From contig NC_081183.1 of the NCBI RefSeq assembly GCF_029867415.1, positions 19,774,404 through 19,838,403 of the forward strand: a stretch of 64,000 nucleotides of DNA, in the 5' to 3' direction. Shown in pieces: positions 46,783 through 59,000 of this stretch (the stretch's first letter is position 1; the number at the start of each line of letters is the position of its first letter). The notes beneath the pieces were generated by a model. It did no database searches. It was given only the letters and a program-made list of their open reading frames with translations, and was not told the DNA's origin. This stretch comes from Vicia villosa. Taxonomy: Eukaryota; Streptophyta; Magnoliopsida; Fabales; Fabaceae. Both the position numbers and the translations under genes were made by a program.

Positions 46783-48168
46783 TGATCAGTGGTTTTCACA
46801 CATAGTTTTATCGTTGTTTTTAAGTATGTTTAAGTTTTGTTATTGAGTGTTTTATTTCTTTATTCGTCATTTTATGCTTTGGTTGCATGTTTTAATGTTT
46901 TCAGGTTCATATGGAGAAATCGGAGTAAATCAGTGCGAAACTCGGAAGTTTTAAGGAAGTTCAGAAAACATGCTACAGGAGGCCTGACACGGGTGGCCGT
47001 GTTGCCCAACACGGGCCGTGTCAGGAAGAGAGTTCAAGAAGGTGGAAAAAAAAGTGGTGCAACACGGGTGCCCGTGTTGCTCAACACGGGTGCCCGTGTT
47101 GCTCAACACGGGTGCCCGTGTTGCTCAACACGGCCCGTGTTGCTAAGTCTGGGACCAAAATTGAAAAATAAATATTACAGGGGGCCAACACGGGTGCCCG
47201 TGTTGCACAACACGGCCCGTGTTGGGTGATGACGCTGATTTCAGTGATTTTTATTATTTAGTTCAGTGGTTGGCCTGCAGGGGTGTTTTTGGAATTTCCA
47301 ACCAACTTAAGTGAGTCTGCACTATTTAGGAGGGTTTTCAAGATGAATTAGGGATCTTTTTGCCACACGAAGAATTGGAGGATTGAGAGAAGAAGCCTAT
47401 GCAATTGGAGAAGAACGGAGAACTCTCATGAGCGGAAGCCATTGAAGATCAAAGTTCATCATCTCTATTGTAATGTCTTTATTTGATATCTTTGTAATTT
47501 CTTTGGATGATATGAGTAGCTAAACCCCCCAATGCTAGGGGGGTGTCCCTGATTAACATTTGTGATGATTTTGAATTCCGAATTTCAATAACATGTTTCT
47601 CTTTTACCTTCAATTTAATGGTATAAGGTTTTCAATGCTTTCCTCGTCGGACCAACTGGATTGATTTATGACTGACAATTAGGATTGACCTCCATTGTTA
47701 GGGTTTTTATACCATTATATTATAGTAGATATCACCTAGGACTAGGGATACCCTATAGTAACCGGATTGTTCTTGATTATAATAATATTTGATTTGATCA
47801 CTAATTTCGAAGGACTTTGGGATTAGGATTTCAATGTTCAAAAGTTTGCCCACTAAGGACTTAGGAGAAAATACCCTTAAGAACCGGTAATTGATAAGTT
47901 GAACTTTGTTAATGAAATAAGGGTTCAGAATTGTTACATGTTAATGCACACACCTACCCTGGCATGTTACTCATATTTGGCCAATTCAACCTTTTTAAGT
48001 TTATTTGCAATTTAAATTGTAATCACAAAAACCAAAACCCCAAGGCTTTTTGTTTAATTGAAGTGCGACTAACTCTATAATCTCACGCAGTCCTTGAGAT
48101 CGATATTCGGGGAATTTTCCCTTTATTACTACAGAGGCAAAATAGTACACTTGCTATTTTACCGATCA
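46783..48168 (+). repeat. 3' LTR of Athila-type element
   Basis: This 1386-bp LTR carries an extra hairpin at about 46980-47023 (cctgacacgg ... ccgtgtcagg) and a longer run of 'caacacgggtgcccgtgttgct' units at 47059-47146 than the 5' LTR. It ends at ACCGATCA and is followed by the TSD actgt (48169-48173). Confidence 0.9.
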
Positions 48169-48173
48169 ACTGT

Positions 48174-49713
48174 CATTCAAGGACACATTTTGAATGCTTT
48201 TGATTTACAAAGGATGCTTCTGATTGAGAAGGTAACTTCTATTCCAAGAATATTTCCAGATATTCTGACTAGAAGAATCCCTGTTGAAAGCTTTTCTCAA
48301 CTGTTCAAAGAAGAGCTTGACAAATCTGTTAAGCGCTATTTGAAGTCTTGTGTCAAATCTCAATCTTCTGTTGATTCTGCGTGGATTCGAGGGAGAACTC
48401 TTCCATCTCTGGATGAGTTGAGAAAGAAAGAACAGAAGAAGAAGGAAAAGAGATTGAAGAGAAAGGTCTCAGAAGTAGGACCTAAGCCAGCTAAGAAGCA
48501 GAAGCTACCCTATGATCCTCTCAAAGTACAATTTGATGAATACCGTGATAAAAGCATCAAGAAAGCTTTTCGTGCAGATGCTGCTGCTTGTTCTTCTCAG
48601 AAAAAGCCTCCTCCTTCTGAACCCCAAAATTCTTTCCCCTTTTCAAACAGTTTCCAACCACCTCCTTCTACACAAATTCTGAACCCTGAACCACTAAATG
48701 CCATTCCCCCAACACCTTCTAAAATTTCACCTTCATCCATCTTCACCATAGATTATACACCTTCTCTAACCCATTCTTTACCTTCAAGAAAATCCAAACC
48801 CTATTGCCTTATGTACCCTGATTATCGATTCACCTTTAACCCTCCTGAACCCTCTCTTGATGTTTATTTTGACCTTTTCAAGCTTAAGTTCAGAACAAGG
48901 ATGGAGACGTTGAGAGCTGCTCATGACTCCAAGTTGGATCATGCTGCTATTCGAAGCTTATGGAGAATCTTTAAGAAGGATTTTAAGTTTGATGCTATGA
49001 ACATCCAGAAGAGATGTGTTGCTGAGGCATCTGGTTCTTCTGGTTACTTCTTGGAGCTTGATGATGGTAAGTATTATAATCCTATCAGAAATTGGAGATC
49101 TCTTGAGGAGAAGAAGTTTGTAGATGAGCTGGAAGATGAACCTTGTCTCACAATGGTTGTATGGAAGCCTCAATTTCTTATTCTGAATGGAGATTTTCAG
49201 TCTTTATTCAACTGGTTAAGGGAGAATCCCTCAAAGAAAGGACCAAATATGGTATATCCTGCTGTTGAATATCCCTCAGAAGTTGCTGCTCCTACACCTC
49301 CAAGGAATCTGGCTGAGATTCTTCAGGCTCTTGAGAATGAAGATTCTGATATCCCTGCTACAGATTATTCTGAAGATGCTTATATGTCAGAAGCTGATGC
49401 TGAGAAGCAAACTGCTGAGAATCATCCTGCTGAGAAACTTCATGTTCAGGAAAATCAAGATGATGTTCTCATGTTAGATGCTGCTGTTGAGCATGCTACT
49501 CCTCTGAATGATAGCTGTGAAGCTTCTTCTGATGAACCTTCTCTTATGGTGAACACCATGAAGGCTCTTCAAAAGAATCAAGTTGATCTAGCTTCTCATT
49601 TGGATAAGCATGAAGATACTCACAATGAGTTTCGCTCATTCATGAAGATGCAGACAGAAAGCACTTCTGAGATTCAAAACCTTCTGGCCAAGATATTCTC
49701 TAGGCTAGGCTAG
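48174..49713 (+). pseudogene. SIRE-type 3' ORF, part 3 of 3
   Basis: This resumes the frame from 23143 in phase and runs to the stop at 49711-49713. It begins IQGHILNAFDLQRML, then has a very basic Lys-rich segment (ELRKKEQKKKEKRLKRK) resembling a nuclear localisation signal. A Pro/Ser-rich region follows, then a globular part (about 48790-49200) and an acidic stretch. It ends with a coiled-coil-like C-terminus (KNQVDLASHLDKHEDTHNEF). No obvious transmembrane anchor is seen, so an envelope role is not supported by this sequence. Apart from the two insertions the frame carries no stop. Confidence 0.72.
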
Positions 49714-50686
49714 TCGTAGTCTTTTGGTCTTAGTTGTCTTCTTATTTCTTGCATCTATTTCTTGCATCTGCTTCTCTCTTTTGTATCTTCTGATATTTTG
49801 TTGAATCAATGAAATATTATCTTCTCTCATATTGTTTGTTTTTCATCTGAATCTTTAATATGTTTTTTGATGTTATGACAAAAAGGGGGAGAAAACGTGA
49901 TACTTGATTTGATTTATTATATCAGTTGCTGGGAGTAAGTCTCAACATTCGTAACATATTTGAAAGTTCTATGTCTTTGAGATTTTTTGCAGGATTGAAA
50001 ATATTCTGAAAAAGCTCAACATGAGGAAAAGCAATTCTGTAAAGAAACATGCTCTTGGAAATTGAAGCAAGCTTAGTGTTGTGAAGCTTCAAGATCAGAA
50101 GCAAGAAGGAAGAATGTTCTGATATTCTCGTGGCAGAATATGCTCTAACACATTCTTATCCCTTATATGTTCTGATACATATTTCTTTTAAGAACTTATC
50201 AAAGTGTGCTCTGATATTGTTTAGCATTGCTCTGATATATGTTCTTTCTTAAAAGAATGTTCTGCTTCATTCATGCTCTGACTTTTGTTGTCTAGTTTGT
50301 TCTGAAACATTTCAGGATGTAAAGATACTCTGATGATGCTCTGGTACATTCAAGAATGTTCTGATACAATCAAGCATGCAATGATTTAAGAAGAAATTCA
50401 AAGCTCTGAAGCTGTCCTATGGAAGCAAGAAGCAGAAGCTCTGAATGTTTTGTAGGCAAATGTGAACGTCTCGACTGAAATGGAAAATACTCAGGGAAGT
50501 CCTTATTTATAAATTCTTCTAGTATTTATTTCAGGGGGAGATTGTTAATCTCAGGGGGAGACATATTCACACACTATGTTTATATGCTTATGCTATAACT
50601 GTGTAATTGTCTTTAGTCATCTGATATTCTGATTGCAAATTCATATCAATTATATATGTTTTTGTCATCATCAAAAAGGGGGAGAT
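49714..50686 (+). other. SIRE-type 3' region with several polypurine tracts
   Basis: Purine tracts with a ggggga core occur near 49883-49891, 50532-50538, 50551-50558 and 50675-50685. The last, aaaaagggggagat, abuts the 3' LTR and is the functional polypurine tract. The intervening sequence is rich in repeated 'ttctgat' words. No gene is seen. Confidence 0.75.
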
Positions 50687-51753
50687 TTTTAGAACAAGAA
50701 TTGTTCTGATCAATATTCTTAGTTTTGATGATAACATTATATATGAATTTTGTATAAGATAATGTGGTACTCTAATCCTATGCATTTTCCATTTCAGGAA
50801 ATATATAAAGAGTATGCACAATTCAGCGCAAGAAGCACTGACTCAGAAGGTTCAAGTATGCAACATCAGAACATGCTCTCGCAAGACATCAGAAGATGGT
50901 CAAGCAGAATCAAAACATGGTCTATTGAAGCATCAGAAGAACTTGAGATCAGAAGTAGAAGCACTGAAGTTCTTATGGTATCACGCTAGAAGCACTTCAA
51001 AGTCAGAAGACAAGAAGATGCTCTGCACCAAGCTGTTTGACTCTGATTAATTCAAACGTTGTATCTACAAACATCAAATCAGAAGCAAGTACAAGATGGC
51101 AGGCTACGCTGACTGACAAAAGGAACGTTAGAAGCTATTAAAGGCAAAGTCAGTTAAAGTAGGAAAAGCAAGGCTCGAGGTAGTTGACAAAAGAGTGAAA
51201 CATTAAATGCAATGATGTACGGATCACGCAACGCATTAAATGCTCCCAACGGTCATCTTCTCAAAGCGCCTATAAATAAAAGTTTTGATGAGAAGCTGAA
51301 TACACAACTCTTGCGCAAAAATACAGAAACGCTGTCAAATTCAAAAGCTATCAAACTTCATGTTCAACCTCACTTCATTGTAATATCTTAGTGAGATTTA
51401 AGCTTAGAACTTAAGGGAAATATCACAGTTGTGATTATAGCTTATTAAGAAACATTGTAATACTCTTGCAAGAATTTGCTTACATTAATTTGTAAAAGGT
51501 TCCTAGAGTGATCAAGGTGTGATCAGAATACTCTAGAAGACTTAGAGGGTATCTAAGTGGAAAACCATTGTAATCAAGGTTGATTAGTGGAATAAATCCT
51601 CAGGTGAGGTAAATCACTCTAAGGGGGTGGACTGGAGTAGTTTTGTTAACAACGAACCAAGATAAAAATCATTGTGCAATTGTTTTTATCTTAAGAGTTT
51701 TTAAAGTCACACTTATTCAAACCCCCCCTTTCTAAGTATTTTTCTATCCTTCA
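50687..51753 (+). repeat. 3' LTR of SIRE-type element
   Basis: This 1067-bp LTR is collinear with 2571-3637. Its first two bases are TT instead of TG, a mutation in the terminal dinucleotide. The TATA box is at 51271-51278. It ends CTATCCTTCA and is followed by cttgt, the mismatched TSD copy. Confidence 0.9.
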
Positions 51754-51758
51754 CTTGT

Positions 51759-52023
51759 AACTTCAGAACTTTTGATCTTTTATATACGTGATCTTCTGAG
51801 TTTGCAAGGCTTCTAGTTCCCGATTTTTGTTTATTTCCTTTGAAGCTTATGACGTACTTTCTGATGTAGTCGTTGTACTCTTCTTATGATGAATCTTGAA
51901 CATAGATCCTGAACATAGATTCTTCTTATGAAACCATTAGTAATAAAATTGTTACTCACAAAATATATGTTCGTTATCACCAAAACCAGATTCTGAACAT
52001 AGATTATAAATCTTGTTCTAACA
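51759..52023 (-). mobile_element. SIRE-like LTR, minus strand, segment 2 (layer 1)
   Basis: This is the remainder of the LTR cut at 2570. Its right end, cttgttctaaca, is the complement of the SIRE LTR start. The following bases gataa may be the TSD copy matching gatta at 1241-1245. Confidence 0.65.
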
Positions 52024-53248
52024 GATAATGGTTAAGATAAACATATAAGTACAAAAGCATGAATTTAAAATCAACAAGTGTGTACAAGATAACAAGTTCA
52101 TGGATAACATGTTTTTAAATTAAGGTTTTAAACCTAGGGTTTTTGAATTAGGGTTTGAAATTAGGGTTTTAAAGTAAACACCTAAACCTAAATTGATTTT
52201 AATTATTAAATACCCAATCCTAAAAGAGGATTGGTCTAAGGGAACATGGAAAAGTCAAAGACATTTTATCCTAGCCCTAAACAAATATATACAAAAATAT
52301 ACTAAGTTACTTTGAAGAAATATTCAAAATAAAATGATTTTTTAATTGATTTTTTATCATAAAAGGACATGTTTTTGATTAATTTTTAAGTGGTAAAATA
52401 TTAAATGTTTTTGGGATTTTTTAACATAGCATGAAAATAGGCAAGATAAATAAATCACACAAAAAAGGAGTTAAAAAGACCTATTTTTTCTATTTTTTAT
52501 TATTTTTGGAAGTTTTGAAGAAAACAAAATAAATTAGTGATTAAAAAAAATAAGGGATTTGTGGTCAGTAGGGTTTAAAATCACGCCATCACTATTGCAA
52601 CAAAAAACACCAGCCACTAGGCGACGCATGTACAGATGATCATAAGGCCCATTGAATTTAATATGTGTATTAAACAAGTGAATGGAAACGTAAAAAATAA
52701 AATCAAAAGGTCTGGGGCAAGGGGGATTCGAACCCTAGACCTAGGGCATGAAGGAACTAAAGGAGCGCTGGTGACCAAGTGGTCTAAACGATGAATTCGT
52801 TTAATGAACCACTCCAACATATTATATTTTAAAAGGAATTTTTGAATGAAGAGATGGCGCCAAGGGCACCTTCTTTTTCCTCGTGCTAACAGCAACAACA
52901 TCCATGGATGATCAATCCAACTTTGTCAAAACTCAATCAAATTTGAAAAAGTAAAATACTAAAATGCTCAGAATTTAACCACGATTACAACCATGTATCT
53001 CATTAAAACTAACAATCAAAGACAAACATGAATTTCTGGAAAAACATGAAGAACCCTAAAATTTCAAATTCAAATTAAATGATCATTTCGAACAATCAGG
53101 CCGTAAGAGTTTAGGGAATTTGTTCCCTACATCATTCTAAACACAATGGTATCAAGAAATGCAAGAAACAAAGCTCAAACAAGTATGCTCGAATTCCAGA
53201 AATATACCTCTAAAAGTGAGGATCAAACTCTTGCTTGGAGGTGTTTCT
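52024..53248 (-). mobile_element. Outermost Ogre-like LTR, segment 2 (layer 0)
   Basis: The sequence near 52045-52080 ('ataagtacaaaa ... aaaatcaacaagt') repeats a phrase at 1085-1120, linking the two sides of the layer 1 insertion. The segment is AT-rich and contains a tRNA-like module (52724-52790). No gene is supported. It is interrupted at 53249 by a solo LTR. Confidence 0.6.
52724..52790 (-). other. tRNA-like B-box module inside Ogre-like LTR
   Basis: On the minus strand GGTTCGAATCC (52724-52734) fits the pol III B-box consensus, within a self-complementary T-arm-like GGGTTCGAATCCC. An A-box-like TAGACCACTTGG lies upstream at about 52774-52785. No complete cloverleaf was found. It may be a tRNA-derived SINE relic. 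Confidence 0.45.
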
Positions 53249-55545
53249 TGTAACACCTCTTTCTAATACCCCAATTAATATAATCATAAACAATTACTTA
53301 GAGTAAACATGCATATAACAAGGGGCGTCACAACAACGTTTTCAAAAACTAAAAGCTTTTAAAAACCAACAAACATACATTCATCAATATACAATTCATC
53401 TGGCCATCAATATAACACATCTTACTTGACATAATTCATTAATAATATGCATACACAGCGGAAATCGCAAATACTCATGCATTGTATAAAATGATTCATG
53501 TCCCATACCATGATCATGTCTCAAAATAATATTCAAAACGGAGTCATAACATCATATCCAGAATATTGGGCACTAAGGCCTCCAACAACAACAATAAACA
53601 TCAAACAAAATCCGAAATGAAAACATTAGTTCAACACCCTAAATCCTATCCCAGTGTTACATGACCAGAGCATCGACTCAGTACCTAAATCAACAGAAAC
53701 TCGGAACTCTCTGGCTAACCACGAACAAGCACTAATCGTCGGAACCGGCACGTTACCAATGAAGGATAACATTCAAACAGAAGGGTGAGAATTCAAATTC
53801 TAAATAGAAAATGTAATAATGGGAAATGCAACATACATAGGCATACATTTCACAATTCATCACTCTTCTAAAAACATACATTGACCCTCAATATAAAGTT
53901 AACATGTTTCATACAATTAAGTATCACAATCAAATTCATCGCATCGTATATCAATGATTTACAAGTTTACACATATGTCACTCATGCACACATATATTTC
54001 ACATTCCACATCAAATATGTATCATTCAAATATATCACATATAAATCAAATTCACATCCACACATTCATATTACATAATCACACATAACAACATTTCACA
54101 CTGACACGTGCGACTCGAGTGTGACTCTATGCGATATGCATGTGGATCCATCCGTTATCATTTTCGGTCATGCCGATTGTCATCCTCTCTAGACTAGATA
54201 ACCACCACAAAAGCCCCATACTCGTTAAGCTTTCAAACCCCATACTCGTTAGGTTTGGGACAAGTAAATAACCTTCGCGAGATTACCCAACATTGCCACT
54301 TTCAAAGACTCATGCTTGTGTACGTCTGCAACAAAACAAGACTCATGCATTTAAGACGATCTCTCTATCTCTTAAACTACACAATCACATCTTCACAACT
54401 TTGCACAATATTACACAACATGCAATTCAATCCAATCTCAACACAATTATCATTTAGAACTCAATTACATAATACATCCAATTATACCTCACACATGTTA
54501 ATTAATCAATTAATAACACATAATGAACATATAGAAGTAATAGGTATGCAAGTCAAGTCTCAAACAAACAAGAAAATATTTTTGAACACAGTTCGCGCCG
54601 CTAACCTTTGGTCGCGCCGCAAAGTACTTGACAGAAACAATGTATTTCAAAATTTCGCTCAGTTCGCACTGCATCCACATGTGCACGCCGCGAAGTACAA
54701 GGCAGAACCAATCATTCCAGAATTCATTCAGTTTGCGCCGCCACCTTTTGTTCGCGTCACGAACATAGCGCATAATGAATTTTCTGTGCAGAATCAGCAC
54801 AATTCCCTCTTCTCATTCTATCACTCAATTCATGGTTCAGTTCATTATTTGCATACGAATTTCACATACATATCACACATATAACTCATAAGTATCATTA
54901 GATTCATCAAGGCTTCATTAATCATGCAAATCCATGAATTTCACCCAAACCCCAAAAGTTAGGTTTTCACATTCTTTTCATCCCACATGTTATAAATCAA
55001 AACCCACCCATAGAATCAAGTAAAGAATCACAATTACATGTTATTTCTATCCATTCTAAGTATTAAACAACATCAAACAACACAATCTCATAAATTATGA
55101 AAATACCCAAATTCAAATCTCATTTTCTAACACATACAACATTACCCAATCATAGATTCTACAAGAATTTGGATTCAAACTCTTACCTTAATCTCTTAAT
55201 CCACCCTCTTGACGAACTCTACCAATCTCCTGTTCTTCTCTTCTATGTTCTTCTTCTTTCCTTTCTATCTTTTTCTTCTTTTCTTTTCTAGTTAGGTTAT
55301 GACATAAGTTCTCTCTTAACTCTCATTATCTCATAGGGCTTAACCCACTCACTACTCTTTCTCACTCAACTAAGCCCATTTAGCTAATTTCTAATAAATT
55401 CTACCATTATTAATTAGCTAAATAATATATTACCCCACAATTAAATAATTATCACTCAACAATTATTAAATAAAATACACACAAACAATTATCAATTAGC
55501 AAATAATCCTAATTAATTAAAATCTAATAAAAATAGGGTGTTACA
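53249..55545 (-). mobile_element. Tekay-type solo LTR
   Basis: This 2297-bp LTR with TGTAACACC ... GGGTGTTACA ends has a perfect TSD tttct (53244-53248, 55546-55550). It contains GC-rich phrases (gttcgcgccgc near 54592, cacgccgcgaagt near 54686) like those in the three-LTR array, in the same orientation, which suggests minus strand. No internal region or ORF of note is present. It is inserted in the layer 0 LTR. Confidence 0.82.
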
Positions 55546-57494
55546 TTTCTGGGCTGCCAATTCAATCTGGAATCCTTTAGTGATGTCCAAGGAAGCTTTT
55601 TGGACGCTTAGAACTCCTTGAGGACCCCTGCAACTTCAAACACGATTTCACCGACAAAGAAAAAAGTTATGGCTGGAAGTGTGTGTTCGAGGTGTTACAG
55701 ATCCAAAACAGGTGTTTGGATAGCTTCTATATGTGATATAGAAGGTATCCAACACAAAAAATCCAAGAACGCACGAGCCAAATCAAAAATCACGACGTTG
55801 GTTCAACGAGGTTTTTTAATGCAAATTTGAGAAGTGATTTCTGGTTCACGGCTTTTGGTAAGTGTTTGAAGGTTGTGGGTAGCTTATATACGATTAATAG
55901 AAGCTAATTAAAGTGTTTGTTTGGTTGGTAAGTGTTTGGTTTGGATTTTGGTAGGTTAAAACCTTGAATGAACCTTTAATAGAGTGAAAATGGTGATTTT
56001 TGGTTGGGGGACCTTTGAGAGGTTGAGGAAGGTATGGACAGTTTCTAAATGATGTTTAGAAGTTGTCTAAACCTTTGGTTGACACCCATAACTTTTGGAA
56101 CTCATAATCACTTAGAAAATGCAAATGGTAAGAAAAGAGAATTTCAAGTGAGGTAGTGACTTGGAGAATTCTGGTGTAAGTGATCAAGGGAGTGATACCC
56201 TCTATTTATAGGCAAGAATTAGGGTTTATGGAGGGAAAAATCTCAGAGTTTTAAGTTCACATGTGATACTTGTACCTCTTTACTTGTTTGTGAAGAAATG
56301 AGAAAAATGGATTTCCAATGGAAGGTACAAGCCTCAAGCATGCTTGTGAGACTTTATTCTGCATGTTAGGAGCTTGCTTGCTGGATTTAAATTACTTTTG
56401 ATGCAGAGGAGACATGGGGGAGGCCCAAGGAGAGTGGACTTTGCAAAAGCAATGCTTTTCTAAAATGGAAGTGTGACCTTTATGCCATTAATGGAATGAT
56501 CGCTTGGATAATAGCTTAAGCACTTGGCTCATAGCCCTAAAGAGTGCGTATTCTTCTTATTTTGGTCTCTTAAACAAGTTAGAGGGGCTGTACTTTGAAG
56601 ATTATTGTAGATTTGAACAAAATTCAAACTTGTTCTTCATGTTCATCCTCATCTTCAAAGTGTTCATGGAGGCTTCTTTGCAAAATCATATCTCAAGTAA
56701 TGGATTTTCATGCTATTGATCTCTTTGGAAAGCCCTTACTACATACTTCAAATAAATTGTTAAAATTTCCTAAAAATCCTTTGGGATCATGAAGAAAAAT
56801 GGCCATAAATTTGAGAAAAATCTAAGTGACATTTTTATTAGGTCAAATTCACTTAAAAAACCCTAATTTTGGGTTTCTTGACATTTTTATTCTTGATGAA
56901 TTTTCTTGATTTTATTTGGCCAAATGTCTTAAATAATCATGTGATGATGATTTGAATCTTCAAAAGTTCATAGTTGATCATTTTTCTCAAAAGTCAAAGG
57001 TTGACCCACGCAGTTGACTTTTTCTAGATGAACTGCAGTTTTGTGATTTCCAAATGAATCAAGCTCTCCTCTTCAAATGAATGATATGAATGGATAATAA
57101 TATTGGTTTGGATGCCCTTGAATCATGGTTTGAGCCTTGGAGCCATGTCCTAATTAAAAGCTAACCCTCTAGAGGAATTAGGTCAAAACCCTAATTTGGG
57201 GCCTCAGGTGATCTTGAAAGTTGTTGATCTTGAATTGGGCTATCCTTGGACTTAGATATTGATAGGAAAACCCTTTGATCATAGGAGAATTTTGAATTTC
57301 CTTGTGGGCCTCAAAACCCTATTTTGCTCAGTCACTTCTTGATCAGTCTCTTGTCTTAGGACACAAGCAACAAGCAACAACTTTTTGTATTTTTTGGTTA
57401 GCAAATGCTATATGCATGATGATAATGATAATGGTAATGATCCTACTATTTGGAATATGGTGGGATCTTAGTGGTCAAAAATTGGGGTGCAACA
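55546..57494 (-). mobile_element. Outermost Ogre-like LTR, segment 3 (layer 0)
   Basis: This part ends aattggggtgcaaca at 57480-57494, the complement of an LTR start TGTTGCACCCC. It contains 'gttgactttt' phrases common in Ogre LTRs near 57013. Small open frames (55618-55830, 56504-56719) show no recognisable domain. Confidence 0.6.
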
Positions 57495-58312
57495 CTCGCC
57501 CGTCACTATTGTGACGCTCTCCACACACTACGCACACGGGGATCATGATGGTATACCCGTTAGGCTGCTGACGTCCATGCTACCTCAAGGTTCGTGACAA
57601 CCGAGCCGTCATGGCGATGGCGCCTCTCACCGACCTTCAGATTGTAGAAATACTGTTTCCTAGAATGGAGGGCATCCAAACCTCTGAATTTCACTTTACA
57701 ACACTAAAAACAAACAGAATTCATTATGCTATTGTCATATAAAAATCAATTAACACACGTCTAATCTCCCTACCCACTCGTGTAATTGGTACCCTATTTA
57801 GAGTAATCTTCCTCTTACCTTAATTTCCACCAATGGAACCTTAAGTTTTTTTTATTGAATTACTATTCTCTCTTAGCCCTTGCTCTTCTACCCTCCTTTC
57901 TCTTCTTTCTCATAAACTCAATTCACGTACTGAAAAAAAACCTATAATTCTATCAACTTCTCTATTTATAATAAATAAAATCCCAAATTTGATTTTCTCT
58001 ATTTCATCCTCACTTACTCCCAAAATCCCTACTTTGCCCTTCTCTTTAAATTTCTTATTTATTTTAATTATTTAATCTAATAATAAAATATTCTACCAAA
58101 TGCCTCTATTTTCAAGTTTTTATTTAATTAATTAAAATACTAATAATTTTAAACTCAATTAGTTCTCCCTAATAGTCTAGTCTCAACACACCCCACAACA
58201 TTCACTGTACCCCACATGACTTAAAATAATTACATGATTTATTTAATTAAAACAAGTACAAAATCAAGTAAATAATCTAATTAATTTACTTAATCGATTT
58301 TGGGGTGTTACA
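57495..58312. mobile_element. Tekay-type LTR fragment
   Basis: The right end is ggggtgttaca, the typical terminus. The left part is missing because the layer 0 element is inserted at 57494, so the rest should lie left of the window. The ends are near-palindromic, so strand is not assigned. No gene is seen. Confidence 0.55.
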
Positions 58313-58954
58313 CAATATACTATTAACAAATTATTTAAGAATACAATTTCATGTATATTATTCTTTATACATGAAATAAAATTGTAAAATGCAGTTCATT
58401 TTTATGCATAAAATTATTTTGACAATTATAAACTTATTTTATGGTAGTTTATGGATGACTAAATACAAAATCTTGTATTCCTTCAAAAAAAAAATTGTAA
58501 AAATCGAATCAACCGACCCACTACAAACTGCATTGATTTGATTTGGTTTGGTTTAATTCTGTTTTATTTCTAAAAATCAGTTGAACCAAATCGAACCACA
58601 CTTTTTTTATCCTACGATTCGAAAAACTTGTAACATCAAAACCATCCAAACATCATCGCGAACATCCTAAATAATAACCTTTGTTCAATTCATGTTGTTT
58701 TTATATTTTTTTAATTTATAATTTAATATATGTTTACATCACCTCATTGATACACTATTTCTATACTTATTTTTTCATCATTCTCCTCTATATAATATAT
58801 TATTTTTGAAAATTTCCCTTCTCAACCATAAAATGATAAAAGAAAAATAATATAGTAATAACAGTGAGAATTATTAAAACTTGAATGACCTCTAATGACT
58901 ATCAAGAGACATATGTAACAATATTTATAATTTGAAAAATTAAGATTCTCGGGC
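58313..58954. other. AT-rich gene-side DNA upstream of NCR gene 1
   Basis: No coding sequence is visible. From about 58835 the sequence resembles 61195-61320 upstream of the second NCR gene (for example 'aaaact(t/a)gaatga...ctctaat'), so the duplication unit includes promoter DNA. Confidence 0.5.
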
Positions 58955-58960
58955 TATAAA
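58955..58960 (+). promoter_or_regulatory. TATA box of NCR-type gene 1
   Basis: TATAAA lies 46 bases before the ATG at 59001. The same box occurs at the aligned place in gene 2. Confidence 0.6.
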
Positions 58961-59000
58961 GTGATCATACAAATTTATATTTCTAAAATAAAACGAAGAC

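Larger units (their letters stand above)
23144..48168 (+). mobile_element. Athila-type non-autonomous gag-protease element (layer 3c)
   Basis: The LTRs begin TGATCAGTGG and end ACCGATCA, and the TSD actgt is perfect (23139-23143, 48169-48173). The primer site is tRNA-Asp type. The only coding region is gag plus protease, split by the Ogre at 26523-45097. After the protease a basic tail leads to a stop at 45666. No RT, RNase H, integrase or env follows in the 1.1 kb to the 3' LTR. Net length without the Ogre is about 6.4 kb. The LTRs show about seven substitutions plus repeat-length changes, so insertion was recent. It must use enzymes in trans. Confidence 0.88.
2571..51753 (+). mobile_element. 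SIRE-type Ty1/copia element (layer 2), heavily interrupted
   Basis: The element has paired 1067-bp LTRs, a tRNA-iMet-type primer site, gag with a CCHC knuckle, copia protease and integrase, a large extra 3' ORF and polypurine tracts. This is the order of the SIRE/Maximus lineage. The flanks are gttgt (2566-2570) and cttgt (51754-51758), a TSD with one mismatch. After removing three nested insertions (7228-10562, 10979-22561, 23144-48168) only about 9 kb belongs to the element. RT and RNase H are missing between integrase and the 3' ORF. The LTRs differ at roughly 30 positions by hand count, so it is older than its inserts. Confidence 0.85.

Noticed and set aside
48174..49713. Envelope glycoprotein
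   Set aside because: SIRE 3' ORFs are often labelled env-like, but I see no signal peptide, membrane anchor or surface-protein motif here. The Lys-rich segment suggests a nuclear or nucleic acid role instead.
52708..52800. A true tRNA gene
   Set aside because: B-box and T-arm-like sequence are present, but no acceptor, anticodon or D stems can be paired convincingly.
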